Positions 16,083 to 25,117 of a stretch of DNA of 64,000 bases are shown piece after piece. A program made the translations under genes and the position numbers. Within the stretch, counting starts at the first letter, position 1, and every line of letters begins with the position of its first letter. The notes under the pieces are model-generated. The model was not told the DNA's origin and did not search any database. It saw only the letters and a list, made by a program, of their open reading frames with translations. This stretch comes from CAVPGP01 sp963704025 (GTDB lineage Bacteria; Actinomycetota; Thermoleophilia; Gaiellales; Gaiellaceae): positions 496,001 to 560,000 of the forward strand of contig CAVPGP010000005.1 in the NCBI GenBank assembly GCA_963704025.1, written 5' to 3'.

Positions 16083-17902
16083 ACCGTGACGCGCGCGAGC
16101 TCCTCGACCGACGTCAGCCCGGCGGCCACCTTGGCGATCCCGTCGTCCCAGAGTGTCCGCATCCCGTCCTCGATCGCCGCCCGCTCGATCTGCTCGCGCG
16201 TCGCCTTCGAGGCGGCCAGCGTCTGCAGCGTCTCGCTCATCCTCAGCAGCTGGTAGATGCCGATCCGGCTGCGGTAGCCCGTCTGCTGGCAGCGAGGACA
16301 ACCGCGCTTGCGATAGAGCGCCATCCCGTCCGTCATCGCCGCGACCTCGGGCGAGACGCGCGCCTTGATCAGCTCGTCGATCGACGGCGTGTAGAGCTCG
16401 CAGCAGTGCGTGCAGAGCTTCCGCGCCAGCCGCTGTGCCAGCACGCCCGTGACCGCGGAGCCCGTCAGGAACGGCTCGACGCCCATCTCGTTCAGGCGCG
16501 TGAGCGCGCCGGGGGCATCGTTCGTGTGCAGCGTCGAGAGCACGAAGTGACCCGTGAGGGCGGCCTCGATCGAGATCTTCGCGGTCTCGCCGTCCCGGAT
16601 CTCGCCCACCATCACCACGTCCGGGTCGGAGCGGAGGATCGAGCGCAGCGCCGTCGCGAAGGTGAGCCCGGCGCGCACGTTGATCTGCACCTGGTTGACG
16701 CCGGCGAGCCGGTACTCGACCGGATCCTCGACCGTGATGATGTTGATCTCGGGCCTGTTGATCTCCGTCAGGCCGGCGTACAGGGTCGTCGACTTACCGG
16801 AGCCGGTGGGACCGGTGACGAGGAGGGCGCCGGTCGGCCGGCCGAGGATGTCGCGCATCTGGAGCTGCATCTCCTCGGAGAGTCCGAGCTCCGCCAGGGT
16901 CGGCGCCTTCTTCGACTTGTCGAGCAGGCGCATGACGATCGACTCGCCCTCGACCGTCGGCAGGGTCGCGACGCGGATGTCCAGCGTGCGGCCGGCCTGC
17001 TGCGCGTTGAGAGAGATGCGGCCGTCCTGCGGCTTGCGCCGCTCCGCGATGTCGAGTTTCGCGAGCACCTTCAGACGCGTCGTCACGCCGGCCGAGAGGC
17101 GCTTCGGGATGCGCTGCACCTCGTGCAGCACGCCGTCGACGCGCAGCCGCACGACGAGCGAGTCCTCCTGCGGCTCGAAGTGGATGTCGGAGGCACCGTC
17201 CTCGGCTGCCTGGAAGATCACGGAGTTGACGAGCCGCACGAGCGGCGCATCCGAGATGCCGTCGTCGACCTCGAGGTCGTCGGACTCGTCGTCGAGCTCG
17301 GCGAGCGCCTCCGCCTCGTCGTCCATGACGGCGCGCGCACCGAATGCCTCCGAGGCGCGCGCCATCCGGCGCAGCTCGACGAGGATGTCCTCGCGCGAAG
17401 CGACGCCGAGGTCGAGCTGGTGCCGCGTCGCAATCCGCAGCTCGTCGATGCCGTGGACGTTCTGCGGGTCCGCGACCGCGACGCGCAACACGTCGCCCTC
17501 GACCTCATACGGAATGGCGATCACCCGCTCGAGCACGTGCAGCGGCACGAGCTCCGCCGCCACGGAGTCGACCTCGATGGCGGCGAGGTCGACCAGCGGC
17601 ATTCCGTGCCGTCCCGCGAGCGAACGCGCGACGCCTTCCGAGGTGGCGATCCCCTCTTCGACGAGCGCCTCGGCCAGCGAGCCGCTCGAGCCGGCCCGGC
17701 CGCGGGCGAGCGCGAGCGCGTCTTCGGCGATGAGCCCGGTGGCCGAGAGCAGGTCGCTGACGAGCTGCGCGAGCTCGTTGATCCCAGGGCCGGCCGCGCG
17801 GAGGCCGCCCGCGGTCGGCGGAGCGGTCCGTTCTCCGTCGGACGAGCCGGCGGAGCCGACGGTCCTCAGGCTGGGCGGCTGCGGCTGTTCGGAGTCGCTC
17901 AT
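16079..17902 (-). CDS. pilB: Type IV pilus/type II secretion assembly ATPase
   Basis: The 607-residue ATPase has an N-terminal GspE_N-like domain (residues 55-200) and an AAA+ core with Walker A GPTGSGKST near 372, the Asp box/Walker B DPDVVMVGEIRD near 435, the His box LSTLHTND near 460 and a zinc-binding CTHC...CPRC pair near 500-545. It powers pilin polymerisation at the inner face of the membrane. ATG 17902 (MSDSEQPQ) follows GAGGGAT and is preferred to an in-frame start 8 codons upstream. It is the last gene of a minus-strand block running from pilT. Confidence 0.9.
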   Translation of the reverse strand: MSDSEQPQPPSLRTVGSAGSSDGERTAPPTAGGLRAAGPGINELAQLVSDLLSATGLIAEDALALARGRAGSSGSLAEALVEEGIATSEGVARSLAGRHGMPLVDLAAIEVDSVAAELVPLHVLERVIAIPYEVEGDVLRVAVADPQNVHGIDELRIATRHQLDLGVASREDILVELRRMARASEAFGARAVMDDEAEALAELDDESDDLEVDDGISDAPLVRLVNSVIFQAAEDGASDIHFEPQEDSLVVRLRVDGVLHEVQRIPKRLSAGVTTRLKVLAKLDIAERRKPQDGRISLNAQQAGRTLDIRVATLPTVEGESIVMRLLDKSKKAPTLAELGLSEEMQLQMRDILGRPTGALLVTGPTGSGKSTTLYAGLTEINRPEINIITVEDPVEYRLAGVNQVQINVRAGLTFATALRSILRSDPDVVMVGEIRDGETAKISIEAALTGHFVLSTLHTNDAPGALTRLNEMGVEPFLTGSAVTGVLAQRLARKLCTHCCELYTPSIDELIKARVSPEVAAMTDGMALYRKRGCPRCQQTGYRSRIGIYQLLRMSETLQTLAASKATREQIERAAIEDGMRTLWDDGIAKVAAGLTSVEELARVTV

Positions 17903-18020
17903 ATCCCTCGAACGAGGTATCGGCACCGGGTGCCGTCGCGATTAGGGGTGATTGGGTTCCTCCGCCCCGGTCCGACTCCTGCGGCAATCCCTCCTTCGAG
18001 GGAAGGGCGCGCGAGGATGG

Positions 18021-18770
18021 TTAGTTGAGGAGCGACAGGTAGGCGTCGAGCAGGCGGTCGCCCGCAAAGAGCGCCACGATCCCCCCGAAGGCGAGGAACG
18101 GCGCGAACGGGATCCCCATCTTGCGGGCGGCGGAGCCGTGCCGAGCGAAGAGCACCACGCTCGGCACGAGCGCAGCGAGCATCCCGACCATCAGCGCCAC
18201 CGGAACGGTGCGCCCGACGGCGAAGCCGAGCAGCAGCGCGAGCTTGACGTCGCCCATGCCCATCCCCTTCGGGTAGGCGAGCGCGGCGACGAAGAGGAAG
18301 AGCGAGGCGCCGAGCCCCGCGGCGAGCCACTCGGCGCTGGGATCGACGAGCGTCCGCGCGACGAGCACGACGCCCGCCGCCGGCAGGACGATGCGGTTCG
18401 GGACGATCCGATGCTCGATGTCGATGGCCGAGATCGCGACGAGCACGGCGCAGAAGAACGCGCCGATCACCGCGTCCCAGGTGAGCCCGAAGCGGAGCAC
18501 ACAGGCCGCGATCAGCACGCCGGTCAAGAGCTCGACGGCGAGGTAGCGCGCGCCGATTCCGGCGCCGCAGGAACGGCAGCGCCCGCGCAGCAGCGCGTAC
18601 GAGACGAGCGGCACGTTGTCGTACCATGAGATCTCCGTCCCGCACGCCATGCACGCCGAGCGGCCCGCTGCGACCGACCGGTGCAGAGGGACGCGAGCGG
18701 CGACGACGTTCAGGAAGCTCCCGAGGGCGAGACCGGGCGCCAAGGCGAAGGCGGCGAAGGCGAACTGCAT
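18021..18770 (-). CDS. pilD: Prepilin peptidase/N-methyltransferase (A24)
   Basis: The 249-residue membrane protein has the cytoplasmic N-terminal region with two CxxC pairs (CMACG near 40 and CRSCG near 65) that bind zinc, and the two catalytic aspartates in AISAIDIEHRIVPN near 115 and PKGMGMGDVKLA near 170. It cleaves and methylates prepilins such as the product of the upstream gene. Seven to eight TM helices are apparent. The length is normal for the bifunctional form. Confidence 0.92.
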   Translation of the reverse strand: MQFAFAAFALAPGLALGSFLNVVAARVPLHRSVAAGRSACMACGTEISWYDNVPLVSYALLRGRCRSCGAGIGARYLAVELLTGVLIAACVLRFGLTWDAVIGAFFCAVLVAISAIDIEHRIVPNRIVLPAAGVVLVARTLVDPSAEWLAAGLGASLFLFVAALAYPKGMGMGDVKLALLLGFAVGRTVPVALMVGMLAALVPSVVLFARHGSAARKMGIPFAPFLAFGGIVALFAGDRLLDAYLSLLN

Positions 18771-18842
18771 CGGTGCGTCTATCGGCAGCGGAGCCGAGCC
18801 GCTGAAGGCGCAGACGCGGTCTGCCGCCGGCTGCCCTGGCGC

Positions 18843-19415
18843 TCAGCTCCGCGCGCTGTTGCGGAAGACGATGTCGTCGATCAGCCGGTAGCGGTTGGCC
18901 GTCTGCGCCGGTGTCACGTTGATCTGGAGGTCGACGTGGAGCCGGGCGAGCAGGTAGCTCCCGGCCGGTGTGTTCTTGGCCGTGTACAGGAAGGGCGTGC
19001 TGCTCGTCAGGAAGTCGACGAGCTGGACGCCGTTGGTGCACGTCCCGGAGGCAGAGCCGATCCGGTAGAGACCGTAGCGGCTGCCGCTGCCCGAGGTGCA
19101 GTACGTGACGGTGGCGGTGGCGCTGCCGGTCGACGGGCAGTTCGGCGGGAACGCGAGCTGGACGAGGCTCGTCGACGTCGTGCCCACTCCGCAGGCGTTG
19201 TGGATCTCGCGCCGCATCCGGTCGAGCGCGACACGGGCGTTCGTCTGCGCCTGGAAGCGGTTGTTCAGCCTCGTCTCCGCCTTCGACCCCGACACGAACA
19301 CCGTCGTCAGCGCCGTGACGATGAGGCCCAGGATGGTCATGACGACGAGGAGCTCCACGAGCGAATAGCCCGACTCTCCGGCGAGGCGGTGCCGCACCGC
19401 GCGCAGTCTGCTCAC
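18843..19415 (-). CDS. Type IV prepilin-like protein
   Basis: The 190-residue product carries a class III signal: after a short basic leader (SRLRAVRHRLAGESG) comes G/YSLVELLVVMTILGLIVTAL, with Glu at mature position 5. Several cysteines (CGVGT, NCPS, YCTSG, GTCTNG) suggest disulfides in the globular head. Length and head composition are closer to a minor pilin or pseudopilin (GspJ/PilW-like) than to a major pilin. GTG 19415 overlaps the stop of the PASTA gene by 4 bases, and pilD lies downstream. Confidence 0.85.
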   Translation of the reverse strand: MSRLRAVRHRLAGESGYSLVELLVVMTILGLIVTALTTVFVSGSKAETRLNNRFQAQTNARVALDRMRREIHNACGVGTTSTSLVQLAFPPNCPSTGSATATVTYCTSGSGSRYGLYRIGSASGTCTNGVQLVDFLTSSTPFLYTAKNTPAGSYLLARLHVDLQINVTPAQTANRYRLIDDIVFRNSARS

Positions 19416-20257
19416 CGCTGCCTCGCTTTGACCTCCGCCAGGGCGGCCCGGGCGAGCCGCTCGCTCCTCGCGCCGATCCCCCACGCGCTCTGCGCGCGGC
19501 GGTCGGCCGAGATGAGGATCTCGAGCGCCTCTGCGCCGTGCCACCAGCCGAACTCGGCGCCGGTGACGATCCAGGAATGCTGGTAGAGCCAGCGGCTGAC
19601 GTTGGCATCCGACGGACGCGGGTTCGTCGCGAGCCAGCGGTCGAGCGCCCGCGCCCGGTCGGGCAGCGGCAGCTCCTCGAGAGGCTCGCGCCGGGCGCCG
19701 GCGACCGTGAAGTCGGGCGTCCGCGCCTTGGGCATCCGCCGGGCTGCAGGCTTCGTCGCCGGCTTGGCGGCCTGCGTGGCACGCGGCTTGACGGCGGCGG
19801 GCGCCTTCGCCGGCGACCGCAGCGGCCGGGCGACGGCCAGGTCGGCGAGCCTGATCGGCGTCGCACGGTACGGGGAGGCGGAGTCCGGCAGGCCCTTCTG
19901 GGCGCCGCTCTTGCGCAGCCTGAGCGCGATCCGCGGAGCCCCCGTGTCGACGACGCGGGTGCCCGCCGAGGGGGACTGCGAGACGACGACGTTGCCGGGG
20001 TAGCCCGGCGCGCCGGCGCCGACCTGCCAGCCGAACCCGCCGTCCTCGAGGATGCCCTTCGCGAAGACGTACACCTGCCCGCTGACGTTCGGCACGACCA
20101 GGACCGCCGGCGGGGCGGCAGCGGCCTTCGCCGCCGGCGTGACAGCCGCCGGAGGCGTGCTCATCTGGCGGCCCGCGGCGAGGGTCAGCGTCGCCGTGGC
20201 CAGAAGCCAGACGGCGGCGAGCACGACAAGCCGCGGCACGAACCCGTTCAGGCGCAT
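19412..20257 (-). CDS. Membrane-anchored PASTA-domain protein
   Basis: The 281-residue product has one N-terminal TM segment (VPRLVVLAAVWLLATATLTLA), an Ala/Pro linker, then a PASTA domain (residues about 50-115: VLVVPNVSGQVYVFAKGILE through VVVSQSPSAGTRVVDTGAP). A Lys/Pro/Ala-rich stretch follows and then a helical C-terminal region ending EFGWWHGAEALEILISADRR. PASTA domains bind peptidoglycan stems. Its place inside the pilus block, next to a cell-wall hydrolase, suggests it positions the pilus in the wall. ATG 20257 is chosen because it precedes the TM segment directly. Confidence 0.8.
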   Translation of the reverse strand: MRLNGFVPRLVVLAAVWLLATATLTLAAGRQMSTPPAAVTPAAKAAAAPPAVLVVPNVSGQVYVFAKGILEDGGFGWQVGAGAPGYPGNVVVSQSPSAGTRVVDTGAPRIALRLRKSGAQKGLPDSASPYRATPIRLADLAVARPLRSPAKAPAAVKPRATQAAKPATKPAARRMPKARTPDFTVAGARREPLEELPLPDRARALDRWLATNPRPSDANVSRWLYQHSWIVTGAEFGWWHGAEALEILISADRRAQSAWGIGARSERLARAALAEVKARQR

Positions 20258-20310
20258 ACGGAGCTTGTCGGCAGAAACGGGGGCGAGGTTGAGTGCGTTT
20301 CGAGAAGGAT

Positions 20311-21756
20311 CTACGCGGTGAAGTAGACGATTCCTGCCGGCGCAGGCTCCGGGCCGCCAAGGACCTCGAACACGGGCGAGGGAGCGGGGTTCGACTGGGA
20401 GTCGCCCGTCCAGCTGAAGGCGCTCCCGGCGAACGACATGAACCACGGCTCCTCCTGCGGGTACGCGGTGGGCGGCTGCAGCTGGAGGTGCAGGTGCGGG
20501 CCCTCGGCGTGACCGGTCTCGCCGACCAGCCCGACGGGCGCGCCCGCGGGCAGCTGCACGCCGGTGACGACCGACGGCTCGAGGTACGCGAGATGGCAGT
20601 ACGTCCACGTCAGCCCGTCGAGCGTCTGATAGGTGAAGCCGATCCCGCAGCGGGCGTCCGGCTCGCTCCAGGCGTCGACGACGTAGCCGTCCGCCAGCGC
20701 GTAGACGGGCGAGCCCGCAGGCGCGGCGATGTCCGTAGCCGGATAGTCGTGATGATTCGGTCCCACGAACACGGCGCCCGGGCCGCCGCCGACCGGGAAG
20801 ACGTAGCTCCCCTGATAGGCGGGCGCGCCGAGCAGCCTGCCGGGGCCGGGCGCGAACGAGGCGCCCTGGGCGCCGGAGCGGGCGGCGTCGAGCTCCGCCT
20901 GGGCGGCCTCCAGCTCGGTTCGGCGCTGGTCGACGAGTGACTCTGCGTCCAGCAGCCTGCCCTGGATCTCGGAGAGCTCCTTCTGGGCGGCCAGCTGGTC
21001 GGAGAGCAGCATCTCGGTCTGCACGCGCTCGGTCGTCTCGCGCTCCTCACGCCGCAACTGCTCGATCGGCGCGCGGGCCTCCACGAGCGCCTGGCTCGCC
21101 GCCGCGACAGTCTGCTCCGCGTCGGCCAGCCGCTGCTGCAGGTCCTCGACGGCCTGCGTGTCGACGACACCGCCGGCGTATGTCTGCGCCAGCGAGAGCA
21201 CCTGGGCGACGTACCAGTCGGCGTGGTTGTACGCGAAGACGGCCCGGTCGATGTCGTCGGCGCCGCCGGCGGCGGCGAGGTAGCGCGCGGCGGAGTAGAT
21301 CGCGTCGGTCGGCGTCCAGGGATCGGCGATGCCGTCTCCGTCGGCGTCCATCCCCCAGCGCAGCCACGTGTCCGGCATGAATTGCATCCAGCCGACAGCT
21401 CCCGCCGAGCTCGGCCCCATGTTGCGGCCGAAGTCCGACTCGATCTTGTTGATCGCCGCGAGCACCTGCCAGGGGATGCCGTACGCGTCGCCGGCGCCGC
21501 GCCAGATCTCCTCGAGCTCGGGGACCGAGAGCTGTTGGGGCTGCACCGGCGGCAGCGAGAGCTGGAGCGGGAAGACCGTGCTGCCGACCTCGTTGGGGTC
21601 GGCGACCGACTGCAGGTCGGCGGGGACGCTCGGCGCGGAAGCCGCCGGGATCTGATCGCCGGGCAGCGGTGTGCTCGGAACGACGGTGAACGTGTCGGCG
21701 GCCGCGCCGCTCGCCGTCGCAAGTGCGACGAGCGCTGCAACGAGGACGCGTCTCAC
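20311..21756 (-). CDS. Lytic transglycosylase (SLT) and M23 peptidase fusion
   Basis: The 481-residue secreted protein starts with a signal peptide and has an SLT domain with catalytic Glu in AAINKIESDFGRNMG near 112 and GAVGWMQFMPDTW near 130. A coiled coil follows (about 200-290), and a C-terminal M23-like domain has HHDYPATDIAAP near 352 and GPHLHLQL near 425 as zinc ligands. It should cut both glycan strands and peptide bridges, opening the wall for pilus assembly. The GTG start overlaps the pilT stop (GTGA), so the two are translationally coupled. Confidence 0.88.
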   Translation of the reverse strand: MRRVLVAALVALATASGAAADTFTVVPSTPLPGDQIPAASAPSVPADLQSVADPNEVGSTVFPLQLSLPPVQPQQLSVPELEEIWRGAGDAYGIPWQVLAAINKIESDFGRNMGPSSAGAVGWMQFMPDTWLRWGMDADGDGIADPWTPTDAIYSAARYLAAAGGADDIDRAVFAYNHADWYVAQVLSLAQTYAGGVVDTQAVEDLQQRLADAEQTVAAASQALVEARAPIEQLRREERETTERVQTEMLLSDQLAAQKELSEIQGRLLDAESLVDQRRTELEAAQAELDAARSGAQGASFAPGPGRLLGAPAYQGSYVFPVGGGPGAVFVGPNHHDYPATDIAAPAGSPVYALADGYVVDAWSEPDARCGIGFTYQTLDGLTWTYCHLAYLEPSVVTGVQLPAGAPVGLVGETGHAEGPHLHLQLQPPTAYPQEEPWFMSFAGSAFSWTGDSQSNPAPSPVFEVLGGPEPAPAGIVYFTA

Positions 21757-22928
21757 GACCCGGAGGCGGGAGCGAGCCGAAGCCCGGCGAGATCGTCTGG
21801 CTCTTCCACGACGGGAGGCGGAGCCTGAGCCGGCGCGTCGATGCCGCCGGCTGCCTCGCGCTTGAGCGCGTACTCGAGCGCGACGCGGAAGTCGTGGCTG
21901 TTGCTCGCGGCAGCCGCGGCGACCTCCGGGTCGACCTGGCCCAGGACGACCAGCTTGATCAGCGCCTGGGTGAAGGTCTGCATCTGGAAGAACTCGCCCT
22001 CGGCGATCGCGTCGGTGACCTCGTCCGCGCGGGCCTCGCGGATCAGATCCGCGATTCGCGCGTTGTTGACCATCACCTCGACTGCAGCCACGCGGCCGCC
22101 GCCGACCTTCGGCATGAGGCGCTGGCTGATCACGCCCTTGAGGACGCCGGCCATCACGGAGCGGATCATCTGCTGCTTCCCCTCGGGGAAGAACTCGATC
22201 ATCCGGCCGACCGTCTCGGCTGCGTCGACGGTGTGGAGCGTCGAGAAGACCATGTGGCCCGACTCGGCGGCCTGGAGCGCGGTCTGCGCCGTCTCGGCGT
22301 CGCGCAGCTCGCCGATCAGGATCGTGTCCGGATCCTGGCGCAGCGCCCGCCGGAGCGCCTGCCCGAACGACTCGGTGTCCAGTCCGACCTCGCGCTGGTT
22401 GACGATGCTCGAGTGATCCGGATGCAGCACCTCGATCGGGTCCTCGATCGTGACGATGTGCTGCTTCCGCGTCCGGTTGATGTGGTCGATCATCGCCGCG
22501 AGCGTCGTCGTCTTGCCCGAGCCGGTCGCGCCCGTCACGAGCACCAGGCCGCGGTGCTCGTTTGCAAGCCGCTCGACACCCGGCGGGAGCCCGAGGTCGG
22601 CGAACTGCGGCACCTTCTTGGGGATCACCCGGAAGGCGAACGAGATCGCGCCTCGCTGCATGAAGCCGTTGACGCGGAAGCGCGGCAGGTCGGGCGAGCT
22701 GTACGAGATGTCGAGGTCGCCGACCTCGCGAAAGTGCACGAGCTTCGGCGGCTGCAACGCCGTCACGGTGGTGAGGACGGACTCGAGGTCGTCCTCGCCC
22801 AGCTCGTCCCAGCCCTCGAGCGGAGCGACCGCGCCGTCCCGGCGGACCATGGGCGGCCGGCCGAGCTTCAGATGGATGTCCGAGCCGCCTTCGTCGACGG
22901 CGCGTGCAAGCAGCGTGTTGAGATCCAC
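21753..22928 (-). CDS. pilT: Type IV pilus retraction ATPase
   Basis: The 391-residue ATPase has Walker A GATGSGKTT near 130, Walker B DPDTILIGELRD near 193, the His box FSTLHTVDAAETVGRMIEFF near 225 and C-terminal ISQRLMPKVGGGRVAAVEVM. This is the PilT pattern, and no zinc tetracysteine is present. It depolymerises pili. The GTG at 22928 (VDLNTLLARAVDEGGSDIHL) matches the usual PilT N-terminus; the frame is open further upstream without a better start. It heads the pilus block and overlaps the hydrolase gene downstream. Confidence 0.9.
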   Translation of the reverse strand: MDLNTLLARAVDEGGSDIHLKLGRPPMVRRDGAVAPLEGWDELGEDDLESVLTTVTALQPPKLVHFREVGDLDISYSSPDLPRFRVNGFMQRGAISFAFRVIPKKVPQFADLGLPPGVERLANEHRGLVLVTGATGSGKTTTLAAMIDHINRTRKQHIVTIEDPIEVLHPDHSSIVNQREVGLDTESFGQALRRALRQDPDTILIGELRDAETAQTALQAAESGHMVFSTLHTVDAAETVGRMIEFFPEGKQQMIRSVMAGVLKGVISQRLMPKVGGGRVAAVEVMVNNARIADLIREARADEVTDAIAEGEFFQMQTFTQALIKLVVLGQVDPEVAAAAASNSHDFRVALEYALKREAAGGIDAPAQAPPPVVEEPDDLAGLRLAPASGS

Positions 22929-22963
22929 AGCGCCCAGTGCATCGGCACGGGCCGGGTCCTTCT

Positions 22964-24133
22964 TTAGACCAGTGCCTCGGCCTTGTAGGTCTCTCCCGGG
23001 CTCCCCGAGGCGCGCGCCAAGAGCGCCAACGCCCGGAGCGGCGCGCGCACCAGCCCTCTCGCGGCCCCCGGATGGGAGAGCTCGCCGCGGAGGATCCGCT
23101 CGATCGCGCCGAAGACGCCGGGAACGCGGAGGATGGCGAAGACGGAGCCCGGATAGCGGTCGAGCGCGAGCTTCACGCCCCAGGAGGCGGCGAGGTGGTG
23201 TGCGAGCTCGCGGTTCAAGGCGGTCGCGTACGGGTCGAGGCTCGGCGCCTCGCCTCCCAGCAGGTCGAGAACCGCAGCAGAAGCCAGGCGCGAGGAGACG
23301 AAGCACTCGTACATGCCGTCGCCGGAGAGCGGGTCGACGAGCCCGGCCGCGTCGCCGACGAGCAGGACGCGGCCGCGCGCGAGCGGCGAGCTGGGACGGC
23401 GCATCGGCAGCCGGTGGCCGCGCAGCCCAGTCACTTCGTCCAGCCTATGCGCGCGGGCGACGCGCCGGAGCTGCTCCTTCAGGCGGGGCCCCTCCCGCAG
23501 CCAGCCGCCGACGCCGACGTTGACATGGTCTTCCTTCGGGAAGACCCAGCCATAGCCGCCCGGGACGACGCCGAGCTCGACGACTGCGCGATGGCGGTAT
23601 CGCTCCTGCGCCCCGTGGACGTTCCCCTCGTAGGCGACGCCCCAGTCGAAGTCCGGAGCGAGGCCGGCAGCCCTGGCGGTCGTCCCGTTGGCGCCGTCTG
23701 CCCCGATCAGCACGTCCGCCCGGATCGGAACGCCGTCGACGCGCACGGTCGCCGACCGCTCGTCCGCGTCCACCGCGTCGACCCGGACGCCCTCGCGCAC
23801 CTCCGCCCCGCGCTCTGCGGCCTGCTCGAGCAGGAAGTGGTCCAGCCGCCGGCGCTGCGTCATCAGGATCACCGGGCCACGCGCCCGGCGCTCGAACGAG
23901 CGCTCGAAGCCGAGCCGCAGCTGCACCGCCTCGACGGCATCCTCGACGACGGGCGACGGATCGACCGGCAGCTGTCTGACGGCGCGGAGCGTCAGCCCTC
24001 CACCGCACGGCTTGTCGCGCGGGAACCGCGCCTTGTCGACGACCAGCACCCGGGCGCCCGCCTCCGCGAGGCGGTGGGCGGTCGTCGAGCCCGCAGGCCC
24101 GGCGCCGATCACGATGGCGTCGAACCGCTCCAC
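22964..24133 (-). CDS. Geranylgeranyl-reductase-family FAD oxidoreductase
   Basis: The 389-residue flavoprotein has the N-terminal Rossmann motif GAGPAGSTTAHRLAEAGARV, the family motif DKPCGGGLT near 43, a second FAD contact LIGADGANG near 165 and VLLVGDAAGLVDPLSGDGM near 270. Members reduce isoprenoid double bonds, for example in menaquinone tails or lipids. GTG 24133 is the first codon before the dinucleotide-binding strand. Its promoter region abuts that of the divergent tRNA-Tyr gene. The substrate cannot be fixed from sequence. Confidence 0.87.
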   Translation of the reverse strand: MERFDAIVIGAGPAGSTTAHRLAEAGARVLVVDKARFPRDKPCGGGLTLRAVRQLPVDPSPVVEDAVEAVQLRLGFERSFERRARGPVILMTQRRRLDHFLLEQAAERGAEVREGVRVDAVDADERSATVRVDGVPIRADVLIGADGANGTTARAAGLAPDFDWGVAYEGNVHGAQERYRHRAVVELGVVPGGYGWVFPKEDHVNVGVGGWLREGPRLKEQLRRVARAHRLDEVTGLRGHRLPMRRPSSPLARGRVLLVGDAAGLVDPLSGDGMYECFVSSRLASAAVLDLLGGEAPSLDPYATALNRELAHHLAASWGVKLALDRYPGSVFAILRVPGVFGAIERILRGELSHPGAARGLVRAPLRALALLARASGSPGETYKAEALV

Positions 24134-24144
24134 ACACCTGAGGC

Positions 24145-24150
24145 TACAAT
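24145..24150 (+). promoter_or_regulatory. -10 element of the tRNA-Tyr promoter
   Basis: TACAAT lies 12 bases before the first base of the tRNA and matches the TANNNT consensus. No clear -35 could be fixed. Confidence 0.4.
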
Positions 24151-24162
24151 GCCCCGGCTCCC

Positions 24163-24244
24163 GGGGGAGTGCCCGAGCGGTCAAAGGGAACGGGCTGTAA
24201 ACCCGTCGGCTCTGCCTTCAGAGGTTCAAATCCTCTCTCCCCCA
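24163..24244 (+). tRNA. tRNA-Tyr (anticodon GTA)
   Basis: The acceptor strands GGGGGAG (24163-24169) and CTCCCCC (24237-24243) pair fully. The anticodon loop CTGTAAA (24195-24201) gives GTA, and the T arm AGAGG-TTCAAAT-CCTCT is perfect. A long variable arm (type II tRNA) between anticodon and T arms is normal for bacterial tRNA-Tyr. The CCA end is not encoded. Confidence 0.95.
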
Positions 24245-24301
24245 CCTTTCTGGGCTCGGCCCAAGCCGGGCCTTCGCTGCGCCGGCCCCGGCCGGCGCAC
24301 T

Positions 24302-24332
24302 CGGCGGTGCTGGGCCGAGCCCAGCACCGCCG
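24302..24332 (+). terminator. 14-bp hairpin downstream of tRNA-Tyr
   Basis: A perfect 14-bp stem (24302-24315 with 24319-24332) around a 3-base loop lies 58 bases after the tRNA. There is no T-tract, but the strength and position fit a terminator or processing hairpin. Two further GGGCTCGGCCC-like repeats lie between. Confidence 0.45.
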
Positions 24333-24393
24333 GAACCCTGGCTGAAGGAGGGTATCGGCGTTTTGCGCTGCTTCGGGGTGGCAGAGTTCTTCT

Positions 24394-25089
24394 GTGTCAG
24401 ACTCTCCAGCGGCCGCGGTCCTTTCGTATGTGCGCGAGCTCGAGGCGCGCGACCGGGCCGCCGTCGAGGCGATCGAGCTGCTCGGCGCGCTCGAGGCCGA
24501 GGTGGAGGCCATTCGAGGCCGCGCGGGCGAGCTGCGCGACCTCCTCGCGTCGCTGCCTGAGCGGCGGACCGAGATCGCGGCGCGCCGCGCCGCGGCGCAA
24601 GAGGACCTCGAGCGCCGCCGGCGCGCCGTCGAGGAGGCCCTGCGCGAGCTCGAGGAAGCGGAGAAGCACCGCTCGGAGGAACGGATCGCGGACGCGCAGC
24701 GGGCGGTTGCACGAGCGCAGGAGCACGCGGCGGCCGGAGCGGCACGGGTGGCCCGCATCGAGCAGCAGGCGGCCGACCTCGAGGAGCAGGCCGCCGCGGC
24801 CGAGCGGGAGCTCCCGGAGCTCCGGGCGCGCGCCGCCAAGATCGCCGCGCGGATGCGAGACGCGCCGCGGGTCGCCGATCCGCCCGCGCCCGGGGACGAT
24901 CTCGTCGACTGGGGCAGCCGCGCGCGTGCCGCGCTCTACCTCGCACGGACGGGCTTCGAGCGCGAGCGCGAGCAGATCGTGCGCGAGGCGGGCGAGATCG
25001 GCACGTCCGCGCTCGGCGAGCCGGTCTACGGCAGCACGGTCGAGGCACTCGTCCGCCGGCTGGAGCAGCGCACTCAGAGCGCTACATGA
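24394..25089 (+). CDS. Coiled-coil protein of unknown function
   Basis: The 231-residue protein is almost wholly helical. Residues 35-160 are long Ala/Glu/Arg heptad runs (RRRRAVEEALRELEEAEKHR), followed by a globular tail (DDLVDWGSRARAALYLARTG, GTSALGEPVYGSTVEALVRR). It starts at GTG 24394 and is followed 28 bases later by the next hypothetical gene. No family name is recognised; a structural or scaffolding role is only an inference. Confidence 0.65.
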   Translation: MSDSPAAAVLSYVRELEARDRAAVEAIELLGALEAEVEAIRGRAGELRDLLASLPERRTEIAARRAAAQEDLERRRRAVEEALRELEEAEKHRSEERIADAQRAVARAQEHAAAGAARVARIEQQAADLEEQAAAAERELPELRARAAKIAARMRDAPRVADPPAPGDDLVDWGSRARAALYLARTGFEREREQIVREAGEIGTSALGEPVYGSTVEALVRRLEQRTQSAT

Positions 25090-25117
25090 GCGGCGGAACG
25101 AGACCACCGAGTCGAGC

